DNA of 64,000 nt from Hephaestia mangrovi. GTDB taxonomy: Bacteria; Pseudomonadota; Alphaproteobacteria; Sphingomonadales; Sphingomonadaceae. Below the pieces are notes generated by a model. It searched no databases. It was not told the DNA's origin and worked only from the letters and a program-made list of their open reading frames with translations. The DNA lies in assembly GCF_019880555.1 (NCBI RefSeq), contig NZ_JAINVU010000004.1, positions 124,001-188,000 on the forward strand, written 5' to 3'. Positions 34,279-44,647 of the stretch are shown here, piece by piece. Both the position numbers and the translations under genes were made by a program. How positions within the stretch are numbered: position 1 is the stretch's first letter; every line of letters begins with the position of its first letter.

Positions 34279-36561
34279 ATGATGGCGATCGTGCAGGATG
34301 ATCTTCCCAGGACGCGGCATATCGCGCTGATCGGCAATTTCCTGCCTCGCAAATGCGGTATCGCCACCTACACGACCGATACCTACAACGCGCTCAAGGC
34401 ACGGTTCCCCGATCTTCGGGTAGACGTCTATGCGATGGATGATCGTCCCGGCGCCTATGATTATCCCGCCGAGGTCACTCGCGCGATCGCGCAGAATGAG
34501 CGCGGCGCCTATCTCGATGCCGCGCGCGCGATCGAGGCGAGCGGTGCGCAGGCAGTCTGGCTGCAGCACGAATACGGCATTTATGGCGGCCCCGCCGGCG
34601 AATTGATCCTGGCGTTGCTCGATCGCGTCTCGGCGCCGTTGATCGTCACCCTGCACACCGTTCTCGAACAGCCCAATCCCGATGAGCGCCGCGTGCTCGA
34701 GGCGCTGCTGAAGCGCGCCGCGCGCGTCGTTGTGATGGCGGAGAAGGGGCGCGAAATCCTCGCGCGCGTCTATCAGGCCGATCCGCGCAAGGTGGTGATG
34801 ATCCCGCACGGCGTGCCCGATCGCGCGCTGGCAGAGCCTGACGCGATCAAACCGCGCTTCGGCTGGCAGGGCCACAAGGTGGTCCTCACCTTCGGCCTGC
34901 TCGCGCCCGGCAAGGGGATCGAGACGCTGATCGAGGCGCTGCCCGCGATCGTCGCGGCCGAACCGTCGACACTCTATGTGCTGGTCGGCGCGACGCATCC
35001 CAATCTCGTCGCGCATGAGGGCGAGGCGTATCGCGATCGCCTGAAGGCGCTGGCCGCCGAGCTTGGCGTCGCCGGCAACATCGCCTTCGTCGATCGCTTC
35101 GTTGAGCAGGAGGAATTGCTCGATTACCTCCAGGCCGCCGACGTCTATGTAACACCCTATACTAACCCGGCGCAGATCACCTCGGGCACGCTGTCCTATG
35201 CAGTCGGCGTCGGCCAGGCGGTTGTGTCGACGCCCTATGTCCATGCGACCGAGATACTGGCCGACGATCACGGCCGGCTGGTGCCGTTCGGCGACAGCAC
35301 GGCGATGGCGCACGAGATCGGTGCGCTGCTCGCGGATGCTGCCGCGCGGCGTGCGCTGTCCGAACGCGCCTATGCCCGCGGCCGGACGATGATCTGGCCG
35401 CGTCTCGCCGAAGCCGCGATGCGCGAGGTAGATGCCGCCGTCGCGTCCGCCCCGCGCCGCATCGCCCGCGCGGTGCCGGCCCCGCTCAAGCCGCTCACCC
35501 CCGATCTCACCGCGATCGAGCGGATGAGCGACGCGACCGGTATCCTTCAGCATGCGATCTATTCGGTGCCCGATCGCCGTCATGGCTATTGCATCGACGA
35601 CAATGCCCGCGCGCTGATGCTGGTCACCCAGATGGCCGATCTTGTCGAAGAACTGCGGGATACCTGGACGACGATCTACGCCTCGTTCGTCCAGCATGCC
35701 TGGAATCCGGACACCCGCCGTTTCCGCAATTTCATGAATTACGACCGCAGTTGGTGCGAGGACGCAGGATCGGAGGATTCGAACGGGCGCACGCTGTGGG
35801 CGCTCGGCGTCGTCGCGCGCGATGCCGGGATCGTCAAGCATCGCGATTGGGCCGGCTCGATGTTCGATATGACGGCCGGGCTTGCCTTCGATCTCGGCAG
35901 CCCGCGTGCGCAGGCGTTCGCGATGCTCGGCGCTTCGGCGATGCTCGACACGCATCCGGATCATGCCGTGGCACGCCGCATCCTCACCACCTTCGGCGAG
36001 GAGCTGATGGCGTTGCTTGCCGAGGCGCGGCGGCCCGAATGGTCGTGGTTCGAGATCGTTCTTGCGTACGACAACGCGCGCTTGCCCGAAGCGCTGATCC
36101 GCGCCGGCGAGGCGCTGGGCCGTGATGACATGATGGCGCGCGGGCTCGAAACGCTCGACTGGATCGTCGCGCAGCAGACTTCGCCCGAGGGCCGCTTCCG
36201 CGCCGTCGGCACCGAAAGTTTCGGCCGCGCGTACGCCGAGCCGGCCGCGTTCGATCAGCAGCCGCTCGAGGCGCAGGCGACGATCGATGCCTGCGCGGCC
36301 GCCTTCGCCGTCACGCGCGATCGCCGTTGGGTCGCCGAGGCCGAGCGCGCATACCGTTGGTTCCTCGGGGTCAACGATCTCGATCTGCCGCTCGCCTCGC
36401 CGCAGGACGGCGGCTGCTTCGACGGGCTGATGCCGCACGGTGTCAATCGCAACCAGGGCGCAGAGTCGATCCTCGCGCTGCAACTCGCCTCATGCGCGAT
36501 TTCGGCTCTTTCAAAGCAGGGCGGAACCGTGGCAGGACGGCCCGAGCGCGCCGTGGCCTGA
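34279..36561 (+). CDS. GT4 glycosyltransferase fused to an (alpha/alpha)-barrel-like domain
   Basis: About 760 residues. Residues 1-370 are a GT-B glycosyltransferase of family 4: N-terminal IALIGNFLPRKCGIATYTTD, PHGVPD, GLLAPGKGIETLIEAL and the acceptor/nucleotide block SGTLSYAVGVGQAVVSTPYVHATEIL. Residues about 400-760 are helical, with HGYCIDDNARALM, RRFRNFMNYDRSW and WSWFEIVLAYDNARLPEAL, resembling the catalytic barrels of glycoside hydrolases or mannan-processing proteins. Start is ATG 34279 or 34282 (AAGGG just upstream). It pairs with the GH130 gene 40 nt downstream. The donor sugar is probably a mannosyl nucleotide, an inference from the partner. Confidence 0.85.
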   Translation: MMAIVQDDLPRTRHIALIGNFLPRKCGIATYTTDTYNALKARFPDLRVDVYAMDDRPGAYDYPAEVTRAIAQNERGAYLDAARAIEASGAQAVWLQHEYGIYGGPAGELILALLDRVSAPLIVTLHTVLEQPNPDERRVLEALLKRAARVVVMAEKGREILARVYQADPRKVVMIPHGVPDRALAEPDAIKPRFGWQGHKVVLTFGLLAPGKGIETLIEALPAIVAAEPSTLYVLVGATHPNLVAHEGEAYRDRLKALAAELGVAGNIAFVDRFVEQEELLDYLQAADVYVTPYTNPAQITSGTLSYAVGVGQAVVSTPYVHATEILADDHGRLVPFGDSTAMAHEIGALLADAAARRALSERAYARGRTMIWPRLAEAAMREVDAAVASAPRRIARAVPAPLKPLTPDLTAIERMSDATGILQHAIYSVPDRRHGYCIDDNARALMLVTQMADLVEELRDTWTTIYASFVQHAWNPDTRRFRNFMNYDRSWCEDAGSEDSNGRTLWALGVVARDAGIVKHRDWAGSMFDMTAGLAFDLGSPRAQAFAMLGASAMLDTHPDHAVARRILTTFGEELMALLAEARRPEWSWFEIVLAYDNARLPEALIRAGEALGRDDMMARGLETLDWIVAQQTSPEGRFRAVGTESFGRAYAEPAAFDQQPLEAQATIDACAAAFAVTRDRRWVAEAERAYRWFLGVNDLDLPLASPQDGGCFDGLMPHGVNRNQGAESILALQLASCAISALSKQGGTVAGRPERAVA

Positions 36562-36601
36562 CTCGCGGCGCGCTGTTTGTTTGCGCAATACCGGGCGGGG
36601 C

Positions 36602-37885
36602 ATGGCCGAGATTTTCTATCATTCGTTGCGGTTGCACGCCGATCCGTCGCGCGTCGTGGTGCGGCCTTTCCAGATTGGCTGGCAATCGAATGGCTCGGCG
36701 CCGAGTCGGGCCGAGCGGCTGGTCCATGAAGTGCTCGAGATGCCGGCAGGCGAGGCGCGCCAGCAGCTCGATCGCGTGCTCAAGGATTTCGAGGCGCGCC
36801 ATTGGCAGACGCGGCGCGTGTTCATGACCCGCTATGACGAGATCGAGGCCGAGCTGAAGCTCGATGGCGCCGAGATCGGTGACGAGCGGCGCCAGTTGAT
36901 CGGCGCCTATTTCTGCCACGAATATTCCTATGCCGCCGCGGCGCTGATGAACCCCAGCGCGGTGCCGCATTTCGATCAATCGGGCATGCCGCCGGGATCG
37001 ATGCGCGTCATCATGTCGATGCGCGCGGTGGGGGAGGGGCACATCTCCTCGGTCGCCTTCCGCGAAGGCATCATCACCGACAAGGGCGAGCTGAAGCTCG
37101 CACCCGAGCCGCCGTTCGCCACCGCGACCGATGTGTTCGGCAAGCAGGAAATGCACATTCCCGAAGGCCCGGTGACGGTCCACCGCCATCGCGATTCGAC
37201 GCTGTCGGGCACGGTGATCTTCCCGATCACCAAGGCGCAGTCGAACGGGCTCGAGGATCTGCGCCTCGTCCGCTTCGATCACGATGACAACACGTATGAA
37301 TGGCTCGGCACCTATACCGCCTATAACGGCTCGCAGATCCAGTCCGAGCTGATGCGGACGCGTGATTTCCGCGCGTTCGAGCTGGTGCCGATGTCCGGTT
37401 CGGCGGCGCGCAACAAGGGCATGGCGCTGTTCCCGCGCAAGATCGGCGGGAGATACATGATGATCGGCCGGCAGGATGGCGAGAACCTGTTCCTGCTCGA
37501 TTCGGACGATGTCACGCATTGGGAGGAGGGGCGCAAGCTGCTCACGCCCGAATATCCGTGGGAATTCGTCCAGATCGGCAATTGCGGGCCACCGATCGAG
37601 CTCGACGAGGGCTGGCTGCTGCTCACCCATGGGGTCGGCGCGATGCGCAAATATTCGATCGGCGCGGTGCTGCTCGACAAGGACGATCCGGCCAAGGTGC
37701 TCGGTCGCACCCGCGAACCGATCATCGCTGCCGCCGACGAAGACCGCGAGGGCTATGTCCCCAACGTCGTCTATTCCTGCGGCGCGCTGCGCCACGAGGA
37801 CACGCTGTTCATCCCCTATGGCGTGGCGGATTCCTCGGTCGCTTTCGCGTTTGCGCCAATCAGCGCGATCCTCTCGGCGATGTAA
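36602..37885 (+). CDS. Glycoside hydrolase family 130 protein
   Basis: 427 residues from ATG 36602. GH130 enzymes are phosphorylases or hydrolases of beta-mannosides. Family hallmarks: GLEDLRLVRF at 216-225 with Asp219 as the expected catalytic acid, NCGPPIELDEGWLLLTHG, and VVYSCGALRHEDTLFIPYG. The first 135 residues are an N-terminal extension before the propeller (MRVIMSMRAVGEGHISS). Placed directly behind the GT4 gene, which suggests synthesis and turnover of the same beta-mannoside, possibly a cell-surface or storage glycan. Which subfamily it belongs to cannot be told here. Confidence 0.88.
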   Translation: MAEIFYHSLRLHADPSRVVVRPFQIGWQSNGSAPSRAERLVHEVLEMPAGEARQQLDRVLKDFEARHWQTRRVFMTRYDEIEAELKLDGAEIGDERRQLIGAYFCHEYSYAAAALMNPSAVPHFDQSGMPPGSMRVIMSMRAVGEGHISSVAFREGIITDKGELKLAPEPPFATATDVFGKQEMHIPEGPVTVHRHRDSTLSGTVIFPITKAQSNGLEDLRLVRFDHDDNTYEWLGTYTAYNGSQIQSELMRTRDFRAFELVPMSGSAARNKGMALFPRKIGGRYMMIGRQDGENLFLLDSDDVTHWEEGRKLLTPEYPWEFVQIGNCGPPIELDEGWLLLTHGVGAMRKYSIGAVLLDKDDPAKVLGRTREPIIAAADEDREGYVPNVVYSCGALRHEDTLFIPYGVADSSVAFAFAPISAILSAM

Positions 37886-37910
37886 CCGCTCCTTATCGGC
37901 TACACTCCCG

Positions 37911-37939
37911 CCGTTCGCCCTGAGCGTGTCGAAAGGCGC
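37911..37939. repeat. CTTGTCGAAG-type repeat half after the GH130 gene
   Basis: GTTCGCCCTGAGCGTGTCG followed by AAAGGCG, the same arm as at 22671 and 45860. Confidence 0.6.
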
Positions 37940-37978
37940 CTGCCGCAAGAGAGCCGGGCGTGAAAACGCCCTTCGTGC

Positions 37979-39937
<1,959 letters not shown>

Positions 39938-40016
39938 CGGCGGCATATCCCCTTGAAAGTCGTGTTGCCGCCATCGTGGCACAGATACGGCGCCGGGTGA
40001 CAGGGATTTTGTGCCT

Positions 40017-40093
40017 CGCCGTCATTGCGAGGGTGCCGCGACGACACGACCCCAGGGCGCCGCGCGCTTCACTGCATTGCGTCGTTCCGCTCG
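40017..40093. repeat. Dispersed repeat of the CATTGCGTCG type
   Basis: GCCGTCATTGCGAGGGTGCC at the left and GCATTGCGTCGTTCCGCTCG at the right. A related unit, with the arms inverted, lies at 61378. Confidence 0.5.
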
Positions 40094-40981
40094 TTACCGC
40101 GGCCGCGCCTCGGGATAGGTGCCGAGCAGCCGCACCCATTTGCTGTGATAGGCAAGCTCGTCCAGCGCGCGATCGACCGCCGGGTCGCCGGGCTTGCCGG
40201 CGATATCGGCGTAGAATTCGGTCGCCGCGAAGCTGCCGCCGCGCTGGTAGCTTTCCAGCTTGGTCATGTTGACGCCGTTGGTCGCGAAGCCGCCCATCGC
40301 CTTGTACAGCGCGGCGGGAATGTTCTTCACCTCGAAGATCAGGGTAGTGACGAACGGCCCGTCCCCGGTCAGTGCCTCGGCTTCGCGCGCCAGCACCACG
40401 AAGCGCGTGGTGTTGTGCTCGGCATCGGCGATATCCTCGGCGAGCCGCGTCAGCCCGTAGATCTCGGCCGCGCCCGGTGGCGCCAGTGCCGCCGTGCGCG
40501 GATCGGCGAGTTCGGCGACCCGTGCCGCGGCGCCGGCGGTATCGGGATAGGCGATCGGCTCGATCCCCTTGGCCTTGAGCCAATGCCGGCACTGGCCCAG
40601 CGCCTGCGGATGGCTCATCGCCTCGCGCACCTCGCCAACGCTGCCCAGCCCCATCAGCGCGTAGCGGATCGGCAGAAAATATTCGCCGGTGATGACCAGC
40701 CCCGATTCGGGCAGCAGGAAGTGGATATCGGCGACGCGGCCGTGCAGCGAATTCTCGATCGGGATGATCGCGCGCGCGGCGGTGCCGTCCTGCACCGCCT
40801 CGATCGCGTCGGCGAAGGCGAAGCACGGCAGCGGCAGGCAGCCGGGCAGCGCCTCGTTCGCCGCGATATGCGAATTGGCCCCCGGTGCGCCCTGGAACGC
40901 GACGGCGCGCTCGGGATGCGCGGCGGCTTCGGCGGACATGGCGGCGACGATCGGGCGCGCCGGTGCGGGATAATTTTCCAT
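40094..40981 (-). CDS. pheA: Prephenate dehydratase
   Basis: Converts prephenate to phenylpyruvate for phenylalanine. ATG 40981 (MENYPAPARP) gives 295 residues. The dehydratase domain (about 25-205) has AFQGAPGANSHIAANEALP, IIPIENSLHGRV and NTTRFVVL, where TRF is the catalytic block. The C-terminal ACT domain has GGFATNGVNMTKLESYQRGG for feedback binding of Phe. Monofunctional, without a chorismate mutase domain. Divergent from the cytochrome c gene. Confidence 0.95.
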   Translation of the reverse strand: MENYPAPARPIVAAMSAEAAAHPERAVAFQGAPGANSHIAANEALPGCLPLPCFAFADAIEAVQDGTAARAIIPIENSLHGRVADIHFLLPESGLVITGEYFLPIRYALMGLGSVGEVREAMSHPQALGQCRHWLKAKGIEPIAYPDTAGAAARVAELADPRTAALAPPGAAEIYGLTRLAEDIADAEHNTTRFVVLAREAEALTGDGPFVTTLIFEVKNIPAALYKAMGGFATNGVNMTKLESYQRGGSFAATEFYADIAGKPGDPAVDRALDELAYHSKWVRLLGTYPEARPR

Positions 40982-41117
40982 TGCGCTGGCGCGCGTAGCG
41001 GCGGTTGGCGGCGTCGGCAAGCGCGGCTTGCGATGGCGCCACGGCGATTCTAAAGAAAGGGCCCTTCCCATGGGCGGCCGGCTTCGGGGGCCCGTTCTTC
41101 AAGGACGCGACGACGAC

Positions 41118-41828
41118 ATGGATAATAGAACAAATACGATTGCGGGGTGGATTCTGGCGGGCTTTGCTTCGGCGCTGGGCTTGTCGATCGTCGGCGGCAT
41201 GTGGCTGCATTCCGAAGCGCCGGAAAAACCAGGCTATCCGATCCAAGGGGTCGAGGAATCATCCGGCGATGCCGGGGCGGCGGTCGAGCCGATCGCCAAT
41301 CGCCTCGCCAAGGCCGATCCGGCCAAGGGCGCGGAGGTGTTCAAGAAGTGCCAGACCTGCCACACGATCAACCAGGGCGGCGCCAATGGCCAGGGGCCGA
41401 ACCTCTACGCCACGGTCGGCGAACCGATCGCGAAGGGCAAGAACGGCTTCGCTTTCTCCGATGCGCTGAAGGGCGTCGGCGGCACCTGGACTTTCGAGGC
41501 GCTCGACAAGTGGCTGACGAGCCCGCGCAAGTTCGCCAACGGCACCAAGATGACCTTCGCCGGCCTGTCCGATCCGCAGGATCGCGCCAATGTAATCGCC
41601 TATCTTAACTCGCAAGGCTCGAACCTGCCGCTGCCCAAGCCCGAGGCCGCGCCCGCCGCTGCTGACAACGGCGCTGCCGCCGCCAACGGTGCGGCGCCGG
41701 CCAGCGAGGCCGCGGCGGAGGACAATGTCACCTCGTCGACCAACGTCACCAATCAGGCGACGCCTGCGCCCGGCGCGCCCTCGGTCGACAAGCAGGCTGC
41801 CGTCGAGGCGAGCAAGGCCGGCAAATAA
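41118..41828 (+). CDS. Membrane-anchored class I cytochrome c (CycM-type)
   Basis: 236 residues from ATG 41118. One N-terminal anchor helix (about 8-28) is followed by a periplasmic cytochrome c fold with the haem motif CQTCH at 78-82 and the axial Met145 in KMTFAGL; PDDRANVIAYL-type end of the domain near 165. The last 60 residues are an Ala/Pro/Asn-rich tail. CycM-type proteins pass electrons from the bc1 complex to the aa3 oxidase. Confidence 0.93.
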   Translation: MDNRTNTIAGWILAGFASALGLSIVGGMWLHSEAPEKPGYPIQGVEESSGDAGAAVEPIANRLAKADPAKGAEVFKKCQTCHTINQGGANGQGPNLYATVGEPIAKGKNGFAFSDALKGVGGTWTFEALDKWLTSPRKFANGTKMTFAGLSDPQDRANVIAYLNSQGSNLPLPKPEAAPAAADNGAAAANGAAPASEAAAEDNVTSSTNVTNQATPAPGAPSVDKQAAVEASKAGK

Positions 41829-41831
41829 GGC

Positions 41832-41864
41832 TATCCGTCCCCCGGACTTGTTCGGGGGCCGGGT
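41832..41864. repeat. Half copy of the GGACTTGTTC palindromic repeat
   Basis: CCCCCGGACTTGTTCGGGGG with a following CCGGGTGCCGC. It is an imperfect self-complementary hairpin 6 nt after the cytochrome c stop, and may act as a terminator-like stem. Confidence 0.5.
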
Positions 41865-41917
41865 GCCGCGAGCCAACCGCCGCTTGTTGTCCTGCGCCGG
41901 TCGCGCGCGGCCGAGCG

Positions 41918-42865
41918 TCAGCCCTGTTTGCGCTCCATCGGCGCCTGTTCCTCGAATTCGTGGCGGGCGTGTTCGTTGGCGGTCTCGATCGCCTGCTCGG
42001 CCTCGCGGCGGCGGCGATAGAAGTCCTTGACGACGTTCCACCCTTCCTCGGCCGTCTCGACGATGGTGAAGATGTCGAGATCGCGCGGGCTGATGACGCC
42101 TTCCTCGCACAGCGCCTCGAAATTGACCACGCGGCTCCAGAAATCCCGGCCGTAGAGCAGCACTGGAATCGGATCGATCTTGCCGGTCTGGATCAGCGTC
42201 AACAGCTCGAACAGTTCGTCGAACGTGCCGAACCCGCCGGGGAAAGCGGCGAGCGCGCGGGCGTGCAGCAGGAAGTGCATCTTGCGCAGCGCAAAATAGT
42301 GGAACTGCATGCTCAGCGACGGCGTCACATACGGGTTGGGCGCTTGTTCGTGCGGCAACACGATGTTGAGCCCTACCGATTCGGCGCCGACGTCGGCGGC
42401 GCCGCGATTGGCCGCTTCCATGATCGACGGCCCGCCGCCCGAGCAGACCACGAACTGCCGCTTGCCGTTCTCGTCGGTCGGCAGCTGGCTCACGGTCCGG
42501 GCAAGCTCGCGCGCGACTTCATAATATTTCGACTTGGCGACCAGCCGCTCGGCGACCTTCTTCGCCTCCTCGCCTTCGGCGGCCTTCAACAGCGCTTCGG
42601 CCTTGTCGGGCGATGGGATGCGCGCCGAGCCGTAGAACACGAAGGTCGAGCCGATATTCGCCTCGTCGAGCAGCAGCTGCGGCTTGAGCAGCTCGAGCTG
42701 GAAGCGCACCGGGCGCAGATCTTCGCGCAGCAGGAAATCCATGTCCTGGAAGGCCAGGCGATAGGCGGGATTTTCGGTCTGCGGGGTGGAGACGCCGGCC
42801 TTGACGGTCTCGGCTTCCTGCTTGGCCCCGCGGAACACGCGGGACGGAACATGTGTATCGCTCAT
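41918..42865 (-). CDS. LOG family protein (TIGR00730 Rossmann fold)
   Basis: 315 residues. The core has FVFYGSARIPSP, VVCSGGGPSIMEAANRGA and FPGGFGTFDELFELLTLIQTGKI. PGGxGTxxE is the signature of LOG (Lonely guy) phosphoribohydrolases, which release free cytokinin-like bases from nucleotides; many bacterial members are AMP/nucleotide 5'-monophosphate nucleosidases. An N-terminal 75-residue extension and a charged C-terminal helix go beyond the small LOG proteins. The promoter lies almost at the ATG. Confidence 0.85.
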   Translation of the reverse strand: MSDTHVPSRVFRGAKQEAETVKAGVSTPQTENPAYRLAFQDMDFLLREDLRPVRFQLELLKPQLLLDEANIGSTFVFYGSARIPSPDKAEALLKAAEGEEAKKVAERLVAKSKYYEVARELARTVSQLPTDENGKRQFVVCSGGGPSIMEAANRGAADVGAESVGLNIVLPHEQAPNPYVTPSLSMQFHYFALRKMHFLLHARALAAFPGGFGTFDELFELLTLIQTGKIDPIPVLLYGRDFWSRVVNFEALCEEGVISPRDLDIFTIVETAEEGWNVVKDFYRRRREAEQAIETANEHARHEFEEQAPMERKQG

Positions 42866-42873
42866 TGAAGCGG

Positions 42874-42929
42874 TCTTTAGGGTCAGGGCCGGTTACTGGC
42901 AATGGTCGTGATCGCCCGGAGAGGCCCGT
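42874..42929 (-). promoter_or_regulatory. Promoter and shared upstream element of the LOG gene
   Basis: On the minus strand TTGCCA (42902-42897), 17 nt, TAAAGA (42879-42874), ending 8 nt before the ATG, so the transcript would be nearly leaderless. The 27 bp just upstream (GCCCGT...CCGG...CGATCACG.CCA) is almost the same as that upstream of nusB. Confidence 0.55.
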
Positions 42930-42939
42930 CGACGAGGCG

Positions 42940-43584
42940 TCAGCGGCAGAAATCGGCGTGGTCGTCCTCGAGGTGGAAGTGGTTGCGATGTGCATAATTG
43001 TAATCGGGGCTCAGCACCGTGCCAAAGCGCTTGCACGCCGAGGTGTGGATCATCGCCATGAAGCCGCGCACCTGCGCGTCGCTCGAATGCCAGTCGTCGA
43101 GCACGCTGATCCGTCGCCCGTCGGCAAGGTCGAATGCGGCGACGTCGACTGCATTGGCGATCGCATGGCCGGAAAGTTTCGCATTCGCGGTGCCGACCGT
43201 GTCGCGGCAGGCATAGGTGCCATAGGTCTCCACCTTGACCAGCTGGCTGCCGAGCATCTGATATGCCGCCGGCGCCACCGCGTTCCTCACCCATTCGGTG
43301 AATGCCTCGGCAAGCCCGCAGCGCATCGCGCCGAGATTGCTTACCGGCACGCCGATATTGTCGAGCCGCACGGTGCCGATCGTCGAGCAGCTATGCCCGC
43401 GGTTGCGATCGGGCAGCGGCGTGAAGGCGACGCCGATGCGGCGGAGTTCGGCATAGCATTGCCGCGTCTCGGCCTTGCTCGGCGCATAGGCCATGGTGCG
43501 GCCGTGGGGCGTTGTCGGCGCCGACCGCCCGCCGCAGCCGGCGAGCAGCAGGACGATCAAGAGAAAGGGAAAAACGCGACGCAT
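42940..43584 (-). CDS. Extensin-like family lipoprotein
   Basis: 214 residues from ATG 43584. Lipoprotein signal peptide with lipobox LLAGC near residue 17. The C-terminal part is the extensin-like/VanY-related fold with SGHAIANAVDVAAF and HRNHFHLEDDHADFC, the expected zinc ligands of a DD-peptidase-like site. Several cysteines (HSCST, RCGLA, YACRD, SACKR) could form disulphides in the periplasm. Probably acts on peptidoglycan, though substrates are not established for the family. Confidence 0.82.
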   Translation of the reverse strand: MRRVFPFLLIVLLLAGCGGRSAPTTPHGRTMAYAPSKAETRQCYAELRRIGVAFTPLPDRNRGHSCSTIGTVRLDNIGVPVSNLGAMRCGLAEAFTEWVRNAVAPAAYQMLGSQLVKVETYGTYACRDTVGTANAKLSGHAIANAVDVAAFDLADGRRISVLDDWHSSDAQVRGFMAMIHTSACKRFGTVLSPDYNYAHRNHFHLEDDHADFCR

Positions 43585-43669
43585 GGACGCCCGCCACCTT
43601 ACACATCGCTCCCCCGATTGACAGATGCCGTTCCCCGTTCGACGTATGTCAGACAAAAAGGGGAGTCGG

Positions 43670-44542
43670 ATGATGAGGCCATTGATCGGAATCGGTGCGA
43701 TCGCGCTGGCAATGCTGTCGTGCGGGGCGTCGGCGCAGCAGCGCTATCCGCTCTGGGCGCACGGCGCGCCGGGCTTCGAGGATCGCGCCGACATCCCCGA
43801 ACAATCCCAGGACTACTGGACGAAGCATATCAACAATCCCAGCATCACCGCCTATCTGCCCGATCCGAAGAATGCGACCGGCACCGCGATCGTCATCCTG
43901 CCCGGCGGCGGCCATGAATTGCTGGTGACGACCACCGAGGGCGGCGATGTCGCGCACTGGCTCGCCGACAAGGGCGTGGCGGCGTTCGTCGTGCGCTATC
44001 GCCTGTTTAGAGAGAAAGGGACGCCCTACACCGAGGAGGATGCACGCGCCGATGTCGAACGCGCGATGCGCACGGTGCGCGCGCGGGCGGCCGAGTTCCA
44101 TATCGATCCGCACCGCATCGGCGTATGGGGCTTTTCCGCCGGCGGCGAACTGGCGCGGATGGTGACGCTCAGCCCGCCGGTGCCGCCACAAGGCACGCCC
44201 GACGCGATCGACCGTGTTTCCGAAAAGCCCGATTTCTCGATCCTCGAATTTCCCGGCCCGCTTCACGCCGTCGAGCATGTCACCGCCGACTCGCCGCCCG
44301 TGCTGATCAGCGCGGCGAACGACGACAAATGCTGCTCCGGCCCCGCTGTCGACGTGCTCAACGAATATCGCGCCGCGCATGCGTCGGTCGAAATGCACCT
44401 CTATGCCGCCGGCGGGCACGCTTTCAACATGGGTGAGGATACGCCGCTGGTCAGCCTGCAGCACTGGCCGGAACGGGTAACCGACTGGCTGTCCGACCAG
44501 GGTCTGCTCTATCATCCCAAGCCGGTGTTCGTGCCGAAATAG
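43670..44542 (+). CDS. Secreted alpha/beta hydrolase (esterase)
   Basis: 290 residues with a signal peptide (about 1-22, cleavage near ASA-QQ). The fold shows an oxyanion loop ILPGGGHELL, nucleophile elbow GFSAGGE, Asp in ISAANDDKC and His in GGHAFNMG. This is the pattern of BD-FAE/acetyl-xylan esterase-like lipases. The start is one of two adjacent ATGs (43670, 43673) behind GGGGAG. Divergent from the extensin-like gene, with 85 nt between the starts. Substrate unknown. Confidence 0.85.
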   Translation: MMRPLIGIGAIALAMLSCGASAQQRYPLWAHGAPGFEDRADIPEQSQDYWTKHINNPSITAYLPDPKNATGTAIVILPGGGHELLVTTTEGGDVAHWLADKGVAAFVVRYRLFREKGTPYTEEDARADVERAMRTVRARAAEFHIDPHRIGVWGFSAGGELARMVTLSPPVPPQGTPDAIDRVSEKPDFSILEFPGPLHAVEHVTADSPPVLISAANDDKCCSGPAVDVLNEYRAAHASVEMHLYAAGGHAFNMGEDTPLVSLQHWPERVTDWLSDQGLLYHPKPVFVPK

Positions 44543-44563
44543 CCCCGGCCCACCACGCTTTCC

Positions 44564-44589
44564 TTGACTTCGCCGCGACCATCTATAGG
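44564..44589 (+). promoter_or_regulatory. Probable serC promoter
   Basis: TTGACTT at 44564-44570 and TCTATAGG at 44582-44589, 11 nt apart, the alphaproteobacterial housekeeping arrangement. Start of transcription would be near 44595, giving a leader of about 50 nt. Confidence 0.55.
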
Positions 44590-44593
44590 GCCG

Positions 44594-44647
44594 TCGGCGG
44601 GCCACGCGGTCCCAACGCCGCGCGTGCTCTCTGCAAGGAGAGTCTAT
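44594..44647 (+). ncRNA. Candidate structured leader of serC
   Basis: Two hairpins fit between promoter and start codon: CACGCG (44603-44608) with CGCGTG (44621-44626), and CTCTC (44627-44631) with GAGAG (44638-44642). The second holds part of the ribosome-binding site AAGGAG (44635-44640). Position before serC-serA in an alphaproteobacterium fits the reported serC RNA motif; I cannot check its consensus here. A CGGCG/CGCCG pair (595-599 with 616-620) offers a competing fold. Confidence 0.45.

Noticed and set aside
34102..36483. 793-residue minus-strand frame across the GT4 gene
   Set aside because: The plus frame has clear GT4 motifs and codon bias; this one is a shadow.
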